A stretch of 64,000 nucleotides of DNA, from positions 310,001 to 374,000 of the forward strand of contig JAMZAV010002170.1 of assembly GCA_024449915.1 (NCBI GenBank), given 5' to 3'. Each line of letters opens with the position of its first letter. Positions within the stretch are counted from its first letter, which is position 1. Origin of the DNA: Sweltsa coloradensis (Eukaryota; Arthropoda; Insecta; Plecoptera; Chloroperlidae). The notes below the pieces were generated by a model that did no database searches, was not told the DNA's origin, and saw nothing but the letters and a program-made list of their open reading frames with translations. The translations under genes and the position numbers were made by a program. Below are positions 55,021-64,000 of this stretch, piece after piece.

Positions 55021-55052
55021 GAAGTGATTGATATCAATCAGAGTAATTTATA
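55018..55052 (-). promoter_or_regulatory. TATA box and TCATT initiator
   Basis: On minus: TATAAAT (55052-55046) and TCATT (55022-55018), with the initiator A at 55020, 32 bp after the first T of the TATA. This is the arthropod core-promoter spacing and it precedes the lone ATG exon. Confidence 0.5.
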
Positions 55053-55249
55053 GACTCCTTCCCCCCTCCCCTTCCCCTGAAAGAGGGGAACTAAAGCAAC
55101 GCTGAACAGTGAATACTGACCTACAATTCTGATTGAAATCCTCCTAAAACTAGGCTGGCATTTATAACGGGTTGCGATCGAAATAATTAAATGCTGATTT
55201 AGCTCGATTTCTTCATGAGCTAGTTGAATTGTGATATCAGTCATATCAA

Positions 55250-56350
55250 CTATAGGATGTTTGATTCTGATTATGTAATATCAATCGTCATTATGATATT
55301 ACGACATAATTATTATGATTACCCTTCTGGGGTTGCCATAATGATGAATAACACGAGACTATATTCAAGCGTGCGTTGGTTCGATACCTGTCTAAAACCC
55401 TGAAAATCACCACTCAAAATCAGTTTGTTATCTTAAAAACGCTGAAAACATACCAAAGTTATTGCAGACAGAACGTAGTTTTTTTAGAACTTTATTATCA
55501 TGTTTGAAAATATTTTCAAATAATATAATAATCGGTACGGTCTTTATTTTTATAAAAACTTCCATTAATTGAATCTGGAATCAAAAACTGCATTATTATA
55601 AAATTTGTATATTTTTTCATGTTGACTTTTAGTTCATAAAAACCACATTATACTGTCTTTATTCACCGTTTCAATGTTTTTCAGTGTTCTTGAGATTGAC
55701 TGTAAATTCTCGTGGTTTTAATATTGGCGAGGTGTATCCAAAGTCAAAAAGTTGATAGCTATAATCACCCATAACAACACATAGCACAGTTGGGTATTCC
55801 CTTCCAACTATTCTCAATCTTATTCCTAATTTAGTAATCGGAACAGAGACAAATTAAAAAGGTTTTATTACAGAAACAAAATTTGGAGACTGTATCTAGT
55901 CATTGTTTAAAATTAATATCCTACTTAAAAAAAAAAATTTTTAAAAAATAATAAAAGCAGATTTTCCTCACTCTAAAACCACAGAAATGTTGTCATTAGT
56001 TACCGTCGTCAGGGGCGAATGTAACCCTGTCTTTTAGGGGAAGGGAGGGTGGGGGTTCTTTAAGATATGGCCGTTGGGAGGTTTCCCTAGTTTCAAGTTT
56101 GAAAAGAGGGCGTAGCCATTTGCATTGGTTTTTTGTCTCAATTACAAATGTTCACATTTTCATTATACTCTTATTATACAACACACATATTGGAAGCAGT
56201 CACATATCCAGGCAAAACAAGGTCTGGAGCTGTGAAAAGGGCTTTAAGAGCCGAAGGTTAATGCATCTGCAAATTTGCAATTTTCAAAAGTCTAAAACAC
56301 GTTTAAAATTAAAAATTTACGTAAAATAATAATTTTAAAAAATCCTATTT
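55250..56350. other. AT-rich stretch, no gene seen
   Basis: No coding frame with character. A B-box-like GGTTCGATACC (55379) and a stray GTTTCCCTAG|T end (56084-56093) hint at fragments of a SINE and a Helitron-like element. Confidence 0.35.
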
Positions 56351-56359
56351 ATTGTCTTC

Positions 56360-56455
56360 CCACTCAGACTCTATTTCCAGTGGGTACATTAAAATTAAAA
56401 GCCGACTTAGCCAACCCTGTAGGCGCCGACACCATTGACGAGCAAACAATGACCA
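56360..56455 (-). repeat. SINE B fragment (minus)
   Basis: CCCACTCAGACTC...CCAGTGGGTAC, GCCAACCCTGTAGGCGCCGA, GACGAGCAAACAATGACCAA. It most resembles the old copy at 9325. Confidence 0.5.
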
Positions 56456-56481
56456 ACTAACCCAACGACACAATAATTTAG

Positions 56482-56941
56482 CTGGATGAAGTAGCGAGCG
56501 AAGTGAAGATTCCATTTCACTTCACTGGAGAAAAAAATATCGGAATGTTTTTTTTTTCTTTTCTTTTTGTATTTTTGTCTGTTTGTTAACACGATTCCGG
56601 CTAAACCGATACTCCAATTGCGATTAAAATTTCTGGAGGTCTTTGAAATCTCTGAACTTAGAACTGCCACGTTTTTTAGCGCAATCAAAAAATTATTTCT
56701 CATTAAAATCGCAATTTTACGATTTTTTCGATTTTTTAAAAAATCCTTCGCCTTATAACACTTACATGCTTTATCCGATTGTAATGATTTTTTCACAGAA
56801 CCTTAATTTTATGAATTAATATATTCGTGTGAAATTTGAGCGAATTCGAAAAATTATTTCTCGTGAACACATGGCAGTTCAATACACCAATTTACGCTCA
56901 TCCAACAACGCGCCTGAAAAAGCGTTTGCGAAGCTTCCTAG
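56482..56941 (+). mobile_element. Helitron-like element, short copy
   Basis: 5' CTGGATGAAGTAGCGAGCG, 3' TTACGCTCATCCAACAACGC, then GAAAAAGCGTTTGCG and TTCCTAG. The hairpin is AACGC/GCGTT with a different loop from the 40223 group. Confidence 0.65.
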
Positions 56942-57257
56942 AACCTACATACGCGATGCATCCATATACGGGGATGAGATGTGAATGTTCGTGCAAGAAA
57001 TACTTAGCGTCAACTTTTTCATCCAGAAAGATTTACATGCCATAATAAGTTAGTTCATTCGAAAATACACACAGATATCAAAGAAGAATTGAGCTAAACG
57101 GCTTTCAAAGCCAACAAGAAAATGAAGACAATAGGGGTAGTTTATTCACACGCGATGCTCGGATGGTTGCATGGGGCGAATTGTTGGGGGAGGGGGGTCA
57201 TATTCTGCCCCTGCTGCGCGCGCGGTCCCGGATTCGAGTCACGCTTCAGTAAGAATT

Positions 57258-57765
57258 ATCCAACCAAATACAAAAATTTGTAAAAAAAAAAAAAAAAAAA
57301 ACGGCAGCCAAGCTCTCCTTCAAAAGTCTTCGGCTGTGAATGCTGTGAGATATAGAAGTTGAGCCAAGCTTTTTATTCTTTCTCCTAGTTTCGCTTTGAA
57401 ACTAAGTAAGATCATTTGCCTGTTGACGAGCGCCAAGCCAACAATTTTGTGGTAAAAAAGTAAATTTTTAAAACTCGAAATCATAAAAAAAAAATCTTGG
57501 CCATGAACCAAATTCAATGGCCAAGCCATTTTTTTTATGATTTCGAGTTTAAAAATTTTACTTTTTTACAACAAAAATCGTTTGGCTTGGCGCTCGTCAA
57601 CAGGCGAAATGATCTACTTATTTTTAAAGCGAAACAAGGGAGAAAGAATAAAAAGCTTGGCTCAACTTCTATTTCTCACAGCATTCACAGCCGAAGATTT
57701 TTGAAGGAGAGCTTGGCTGCTTTTTTTTATTTTTTTACAAATTTTTGTATTTGGTTGGATATTAC
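57258..57765. mobile_element. Foldback element, 215-bp arms
   Basis: ATCCAACCAAATACAAAAAT at the left pairs with ATTTTTGTATTTGGTTGGAT at the right; GCTTGGCGCTCGTCAACAGG and its inverse lie near the centre. The A run and T run form part of the arms. Confidence 0.75.
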
Positions 57766-57807
57766 ATCTTTTTGTTGTTCGTTTGCTATCATGGTGTGAA
57801 TGATGTA

Positions 57808-58510
57808 CTTTGAATGATTAAATTTGTTAAGTTCAAAGTTGTTTTTTGACATTTTTGGGCCCACGGCCCCCCCAAAGATACCCCTTGTGTTTTAAGCACT
57901 AGATAAAAAAAAAAAAAAATTGGATTTAGAGTCTACCCACTCAGTTATATAACTGATTTTCAGTAGGGGACAGTAAATCAAAGCGACTGAGCCTACCCTG
58001 TAGGCCCTGACGCAATCGACGAGTGAGCGATAACAAACCAAAGATCGATATTTTAATAGGAAATATAACAATCAGTGGTATGGACAGTGCGAACACCCGC
58101 GAATCAACGCCAGAATCAACAAGGCCGATTCAGAACAACTCTGAATTTATTATGTGCTTCGTTGCAAGGACGGCTCCAAAGTCACCGTTTACAAACTCCT
58201 AAGACACGAACTGATGGACTTAAGTCCAAATCAGAATTTAAAAAACTTCTGACTTTGACGGGAATCGAACCCTGGACCTTCTGCATTGGAAGCAGGTACG
58301 CTAACAACAAGACCAACGAGCCACACGATTTATAATGGTTAAGATCAAGCTTGAACAAATTACTACGCCTAAGTAATTACGCGTTTGATTTTGATTTTGA
58401 TTTTTCCCGGTCCCAATTGCCCGGTTTTGGTTATATGAGGTACATCTGAGTGTGGCTCAAGTTTCAAAGTTCTAAGATGGACCGTTTTCTCAGTATAGCG
58501 TATTATTCAT
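57808..58510. repeat. Direct repeat copy 1, interrupted by a SINE
   Basis: 57808-57910 and 58328-58510 together match 58665-58960 (TTTTGACATTTTTGGGCCCA, CCCTTGTGTTTT, TTTATAATGGTTAAG, TACATCTGAGTGTG, TTCAAAGTTCTAAGAT). The SINE B at 57925-58326 entered after the duplication. Confidence 0.65.
57925..58326 (-). repeat. tRNA-derived SINE, family B (minus)
   Basis: Well preserved: on minus the head ends near 58326 (GTGTGGCTCGTTGG, GGGTTCGATTCCCGTC) and the tail is at GAGTGGGTAGACTC. A-rich sequence at the insertion point fits LINE-driven integration. Confidence 0.75.
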
Positions 58511-58664
58511 AAGAGTACGGAATTACCTACTTTTGATAATTTGATTTTCCCGTTCGGTACCCGTTACCCAATTTTGCGTTCCATATTCAAAAGCGATAAA
58601 GAATGAGAGATATCAAAATGTATTCCACGTTTGAAACATCTCAGTTGTAGCGTTTTCTTTGAAT

Positions 58665-58960
58665 GATTCATTTCTTAAAGTTCAGATATGTTTTTTGTCA
58701 TTTTTGGGCCCATGGTCATCCCCAAATTTAGCCCTTGTGTTTTGGAGCAAGATATTTATAATGGTTAAGAGCATGTTAAATTTCAAGTTTGTACAATTAC
58801 CACGCCTTGGAAATTACGCGTTTTGATTAACATCCAATTTTGATTTCTCCGGTCCCTGTTACCCGATTTTGGTTTTAAAGCAAACGTCACTGCGTCTGAA
58901 GTACATCTAAGTGTGTTCCAAGTTTCATAGTTCTAAGATTTACCGTTCCTTCTTGTAGGC
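58665..58960. repeat. Direct repeat copy 2
   Basis: Uninterrupted partner of 57808-58510. No coding frame. Confidence 0.6.
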
Positions 58961-59009
58961 TAAATAATCTCCGCGGAGAACTCTTAGCCAGCCAGCCACC
59001 AGCCAGTCA

Positions 59010-59640
59010 CCCAGACCCTAGACCTATAATATGATTCTTAAGAACGCATTAAACACGTCTGAAAAGTTAGTAGAATGAAATAGGACTTAAAAAGAGCAGC
59101 TTATTTTTTTGAGGGACAAACTTCAGAATTACCAATTATATTAAAATTGACCGAATCAATCCAGCTAGTAAAAAATTGAATTTTGAGCTGAGGTTTATGT
59201 ATTTTGTTTCTACACTCCTTCATCTACAACCTAATAGTTTCTTGCGTTGCACGATTTTTTCGCCTGTCAGTATTTCGAATTTTGTACCGTTTATCGAAAA
59301 AAATCGTACAACGCCAGAAACTACAGACAACCAGTTTTACTTATATTTTTTGTTTGTAGATAAAATAGGGAAGAAACAATAACATACTAAACACCACAGC
59401 TCAAAATTCAATTTTGGACCATCTGGATTGATTCGGGCAATTTGAATATAATAGTTGATTCTGAGGTTTATGTCCCGTCGAAAAATCAAAAAAATAATCT
59501 TCTCTTTTTTTAATCCCCCTTTAATTCTATTGTAATTTAGGCGTATTTACTGCAATCTTTAGAAATCATATTTAAGTCCAGGGAAGCATACTTAATTGCA
59601 AGGTTGTACCTAATTAGCCGGTTAAGCCAAGATTCTGGCG
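59010..59640. mobile_element. Foldback element centred near 59300
   Basis: GACCGAATCAATCCAGCTAG / CATCTGGATTGATTCGGGC, AAAATTGAATTTTGAGC / GCTCAAAATTCAATTTT and GCGTTGCACGATTTTTTCG / CGAAAAAAATCGTACAACGC pair across the centre. A single-arm relative is at 53140. Confidence 0.6.
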
Positions 59641-59889
59641 TCGCCCGTGAGTGGATCGTGCCCAATGAGTATGGTTGGTGTTTCCCTATTTCAAAAACCG
59701 GTCTCTAGTTGGGTTGGTCCACTTTAAAATTGAAGTCATCTACTGAAAATCCGTTATGTGACTGAATGGTTGGACTCCAAATACGATTTTTTTTTTAAAT
59801 TATAATTTTGTAGAATGGCGCGTTGCATATAGTGGAACAACGTATTTTAAAATTGATATAGTAAGTTAAAGAACAATATTTTTCAGACC

Positions 59890-60190
59890 TTTGCATAATA
59901 TGCAAAGGACATGAGTTCGAATCCCGCATGATACATATTATTTTTAATTAAAATGGTCCTTCATAATAAATTCAAAGTTGTTCTAAATCGGCCTTGTTGA
60001 TTCAGGCGTTGATCGCGGGTGTTCGCACTGTCCATACCACTGATTGCTATATTTCAGTTGAAAAACATCGATCTTTGGTTGGTTATCGCTCACTCGTCGA
60101 TTGCGTCGGGGCCTACAGGTTTCGCTTGGTCGCTTTGGTTTACTATCCCCCACTGACTATCTGCTAGAATGAGTGGGTAGACTCTAAATA
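59890..60190 (+). repeat. Composite SINE: family D head on family B body
   Basis: GACATGAGTTCGAATCCCGC (family D type B box) leads through GGTCCTTCATAATAAATTC into the family B body (TCGGCCTTGTTGATTC, CACTGTCCATACCACTGATT, ACTCGTCGATTGCGTCGGGG) and tail (GAGTGGGTAGACTC). Confidence 0.6.
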
Positions 60191-60199
60191 CAATTTTTT

Positions 60200-60900
60200 T
60201 TAAATTTATTTATACAATCTTTTTGATCGATCTAATTGAAATCGTTTAATTTAAAACCTAGCACACTTAATTGTATAAACACATACAGATGCATACTGAA
60301 TTAGATTTTGGCTTCACCTGTGTATTTCATTGAGAAATAGAAAACAAGGATCCTTTGTCATTGCTCTAAAATGAAAACAATAAATTACTAATTCGAGATG
60401 TCGTCAATGAAGGTATTTAGATCAGGACATATCGGACTCGTCCTTTCTACTCTGGTATTCGAGTGAACACGCTGTTATCTGGTTCCGTGATCGCTGTGGT
60501 TCCGTGCTAAGTAGGTCTTGCCTCGTAGTTGAGTGACGCGTCGTGGCACGCGTAACTGTAACACCCTCGCTTCGAGGAGAATTTGAAAATAACAGTCGCG
60601 TTTTAAGTGAACTATGGATTTGCTGTGAATTATGTTGCATGCACACCAAAAATAAGCGTTTCTCAATAATAACTGACGGTTTGTATATTTTTTAGTATCT
60701 AGATATAGGTAACGGAACTGAACTACTATCAAAAATCGAACGAGCGATTTTGTGTGCGATTTTAATGGGACGAATTACTTTCATGTTACTCAAATCGCTA
60801 CATGTCTCAGGTTACAGAAAATGAAAGTTCTTTGTAATTGCATTAAGTTCGAATTAACCATGTAACATGTATAGAGAACGAAGAAAATTTTTCTAAAATA
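60200..60900. other. No gene recognised
   Basis: 60400-60620 is richer in GC and has short frames on minus (60422-60732) without a domain. I cannot say whether it is an exon. Confidence 0.3.
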
Positions 60901-60902
60901 TT

Positions 60903-61268
60903 AAGGCTATTCCACCGCGTTTTCCTATTTTCTCAAATAATATGCTACCAAGTAAATGTATAGTAAATGGCTTCGAAACCAGGCTCTTTTAGAAAATCAA
61001 AACTATTTTTTCACATTTTTCTGATCGGGCACACGGCAAATATCGCCTCTTCAAAATAATTCAAACCTTCAATTCGCACAATTCTTCAACGCAGGTAGTT
61101 GTGTTTTTGAGATATCAATTTTCAATTGGTTAGAGGCTGACTGAGAAAAATAATTGAACAATATAATTTTGATTTTCTAGTAGAGCCAGGTTTCAAAGCC
61201 ATTCACTAGGCCTACATTTTGACTAGTAGCATTGGGAAAATAGAAAAACGCGGTCGAATAGCCTTTAA
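60903..61268. mobile_element. TIR element, 366 bp
   Basis: AAGGCTATTCCACCGCGTTT at the left, AACGCGGTCGAATAGCCTTT at the right; GAAACCAGGCTCTTTTAGAA and CTAGTAGAGCCAGGTTTC pair further in. A diverged relative lies at 50588. Confidence 0.7.
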
Positions 61269-61916
61269 TGTTCGTTAAAGAGTAATTTTCACGAGATTTT
61301 CTTCGATATAATTTTGAAATGCGACAAATCAATCAAATCAAATCAAATCAAATCAAATTTTATTTTCTTACTTACAGTTTACAGACATGTACATAGCACA
61401 GAACATTAAGTTATTAGTAAGAAAGAAAAGCCCAACTAAGACTAATTGTCTTGTGTTTGGGCTGTGTTAGAAAAATAGTTACTTATACTACATGGCCGCC
61501 ATAATACAATACAGTGAGTGATACAATATAATAAGTAGATGAGGAAAGAAAGTACAGGTTTATGATAGGAACATTTCACCTAATTCTATATACATTTCTC
61601 TCTTAATTTTAAATAATATGAAATATAAAATATAAAATATAAAGTATATAATATAAAAATATCAGACATTACTTAGAAATAAAGTTATAATATAATTTAT
61701 TCCACTCAAATCAAATTTATGTCAACTGTGACCTAAAACTAATTCTAAACTAATTCTAAACTAATACTGCTACTACTAGGTTACTACTACTACTATTACT
61801 AATTCTAATTTCTATATTGTGTAGCTATATGTTTTTCTATTTAGGTTACGTACTTCCACACTTTTTGAATATGTTATTCATTGCAATTAGGTCTTCCAAA
61901 TGTTGTCTGTCATGCT

Positions 61917-63920
61917 CTAGTAGCCAGGTTTTAATTTTGTTTTAAATTTAATAAGGCTGTTTTTCATTTCGATATTTGTAGGTAAAGAGTTAAAAATTCT
62001 TGGTGCTAAAAACTCAGAATGGTTTTGGCCGGTAGTTGAGTTTTTTCTGGGTATGTCAGAATTTTCCACAGAGATTACGGGTTGAGTAGTGAGGGTGGTC
62101 AATGTTTTTGTATGTGTACTGTTTGGGGTTTTTTGAATATATGTATTAGCACCGTTTTTGTATATAGTTGCCTAAGATCTAAGATATTAAGGGTAGTGTA
62201 TAATAAATTACTAGGGAAGGTCATTGGTTGATGTAAGATAACTTTGAGGATTCTCTTTTGTGCTATAAGATCTTCTCAGATGAGTTATTTTACCACCTCC
62301 CCAACCAATAATTCCATATTGTAGAGTAGTTTGAACAAGTGCAAGGTAGATTGTGCGAATTAAATGATTAGTTAGAATGTTTCGTAGTCTGTAAAAGATA
62401 TATGTCATTTGGCTTAGTTTATTTGCAATGTTTTTTGGAGTGAATATCCCATCTAAGATGACAATCAATGAGAATACCAGGTATTTGGTGTTGTTTTCTC
62501 TCTTGATTTGGGTACACAAACAGTCAGGTTGGGTACTACAAGATGCATGATGTTTTTTACACTCATATCTAGATCAGGTTGAGTTTTACATTTTAAGGAT
62601 ATTGGTAAGTAATTGTTTCTCTTTATTAAGAGTAAGATAGTTTGTGTTTAACCGGAGTATACACTCTGCATCACTAGATTAGCGAGGTTAAGGCTTGTTC
62701 CCAGTTAGAGCCAGTCACGATAATAACTGTGTCATCAGCATAAGTTATTATCTTTATGTTGGAGTATAAGTCACATAATCCATTTATGTAAATAATAAAG
62801 AGAATCGGTCCTAGTACTGTGCCTTGTGGAACTCCACAAGTTATTATTTTACTATCGCTAAGTGTATTTCCAATTTTCACAAATTGATTCCTGTTTGTGA
62901 GATAGTTTTGAAATAACTGGAGCGGAGTCCGCGAATGCCAGCATTTCCATTTTATGAATCAGTTTACTATGATTTACAGTGTCGAATGCCTTTGCTAGGT
63001 CTAGGAAAATAGCTAAGGCTTTCTTGCCATCGTCAAGGGCCGAGTATAGATTTTTGGTTAGTTCATGTATAGCATCATCTGTACATTTTATTTTCCCTAA
63101 ATCCAAATTGGTTAGGGGAATAAGGTTATGTTTTTCTAAATAGTTTACCAATCTTGTTTTTAGACATTTTTCAAATACTTTGGCTAGATTAGAGATCATG
63201 ATATAGGTCTGTAGTTTTTCAGTCATTGTAGGATTTTTAGCTTTATATACTGGAACAATTATGGCAGTTTTCAGGTTTTCTGGAAATTCACCAGTTTCTA
63301 GTGCCAGATTAAAAATAAATGAGAGGGGTTGTACAATGAGATGACTAATTCCTTTTAGTGTTTTTGCTGTGACACCATCTAAGCCTGGTGCTGAGTTTGT
63401 CCTTAGATTATTGATGTTGTCTAATATCTCCTCATTGGATATTGGAGATAAGAAGATAGAAGATGTTGGTCTGTTAATTTTCTTTATTATTGGTATTGGT
63501 AAAGAAACTCTGTTAGTGTTAATATTAATAGGCCTAGGCCTACCTTGGTTATTGATCACATTGTTTTCCTTTATGGTGCTAGCGAGATTAGGTCCTACAT
63601 TAGTGAAGTATTCTACAAATGTATTAGCAATTAACTTAGGGTTGTCTTAATTAGATTAGAGCTTTTGCATTTATTTCTTTAATTAGATTAGAGCTTTTGC
63701 ATTTGCGATTTATTATTTCATTTATAGTTGTCCATACTTTCTGTGGGTTGTTATTGGCAGTCTCAATTTTTTTCTTGTAGTAATCATTTTTGGTACATTG
63801 TATCAAAGAGGAAAGATAATTTCTGTATAGTTTATATTTTGTTTTTAATGTGTTTAGTTCCGCTGTATTATGTCTATCTTTATTCTTACTAAGTTTGTTT
63901 AATTTAAAGGTGTAACGCAT
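61917..63920 (-). pseudogene. LINE reverse transcriptase ORF, broken in several places
   Basis: In order on minus: a Lys-rich upstream region (63920-63651, IQCTKNDYYKKKIETANNNP, KVWTTINEII); RT fingers SAPGLDGVTAKTLK (about 63400); motif A FLDLAKAFDTVNHSKL (about 63000); motif B GVPQGTVLGPILFIIYINGL; motif C YADDTVII with the catalytic Asp pair (about 62740); thumb IRTIYLALVQTTLQYGIIGW (about 62330); C-terminus APRIFNSLPTNIEMKNSLIK to PGY. At least four frame changes separate these pieces, including a 32-bp tandem duplication at 63648-63711. Catalytic residues are still visible, so the copy is moderately young but dead. Confidence 0.8.
63648..63711. repeat. 32-bp tandem duplication within LINE ORF
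   Basis: TAATTAGATTAGAGCTTTTG occurs at 63648 and 63680. Thirty-two is not a multiple of three, so it shifts the RT frame. Confidence 0.8.
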
Positions 63921-64000
63921 CTCGTTTCCGAATTGATGTTATTATCCCTTGAGTTATCCATGGCTTGATTTTGCGGAGTTTAGAGTTGGGTTTATGACTT

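Larger units (their letters stand above)
61327..64000 (-). mobile_element. LINE (jockey/CR1-like), degenerate, runs past the window
   Basis: Minus-strand non-LTR retrotransposon. Its 3' end is a (GATTT)n tail (about 61327-61358 on plus as AAATC repeats), preceded by a non-coding 3' region of about 550 bp and the ORF2 C-terminus near 61917. The 5' part, including the endonuclease, lies beyond 64000. Several frame changes show it is not active. Confidence 0.8.

Overview
The window is nuclear DNA of an animal, most likely an arthropod and probably an insect. The basis is small coding exons in AT-rich, repeat-filled introns, a signal-peptide structural protein with Tyr/Pro/Gln repeats that starts behind a TATA + TCATT promoter, and a mix of Penelope, LINE, Helitron-like, hAT-like and tRNA-derived SINE copies. 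I cannot name the species. There are no operons, CRISPR arrays or prokaryotic features. Most of the 64 kb is repeat-derived, and only about 5.5 kb is convincing host coding sequence.

Layout. 1-4.9 kb: two inverted-repeat Penelope-like structures, SINEs, a (TAA)n tract and a broken LINE 3' end. 5.1-7.5 kb: last two exons (+) and 3' UTR of a gene I do not recognise, with a hAT-like MITE in its last intron. 7.6-16 kb: Helitron-like elements, SINEs, an inverted repeat, a direct duplication and a possible untranslated first exon near 13.0-13.2 kb. 16.3-40.1 kb: eight exons (+) with perfectly matching splice phases. They encode the first 428 residues of an axonemal outer-arm dynein heavy chain of the DNAH9/11/17 type. 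The 16.7-kb first intron holds a complete single-exon leucine-rich-repeat gene on the opposite strand (26.8-28.5 kb) and a decayed paralogue (23.1-26.1 kb) broken by a MITE and by a 1.6-kb Helitron-like element. 40.2-46.4 kb: Helitron-like elements, SINEs, a 50-bp tandem repeat and two foldback elements. 46.5-55.0 kb: a secreted, low-complexity, probably cuticle or matrix gene on the minus strand. Its ATG seems to lie alone at the end of a 5' exon 6 kb upstream of the main exon. 55-61 kb: foldbacks, SINEs and a direct repeat split by a SINE. 61.3 kb to the end: a degenerate LINE reverse transcriptase on the minus strand that continues past the window.

Repeat biology is the main interest. A family with GAGCGTAGCGAGCG-type 5' ends and 3' ends made of a short hairpin followed by CTAG|T recurs at least nine times and fits non-autonomous Helitron/Helentron elements. 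Two related 254-260 bp units carry that kind of 3' end at both termini. Several insertions have readable target duplications (8 bp for three hAT-like elements, 6 bp for a MITE nested in a SINE), so relative ages can be ordered. Two gene-level oddities stand out: the first dynein splice donor sits in a 33-bp tandem array that repeats the donor, and the cuticle-like ORF has two opposite 1-bp shifts that put 108 residues of its repeat domain out of frame.
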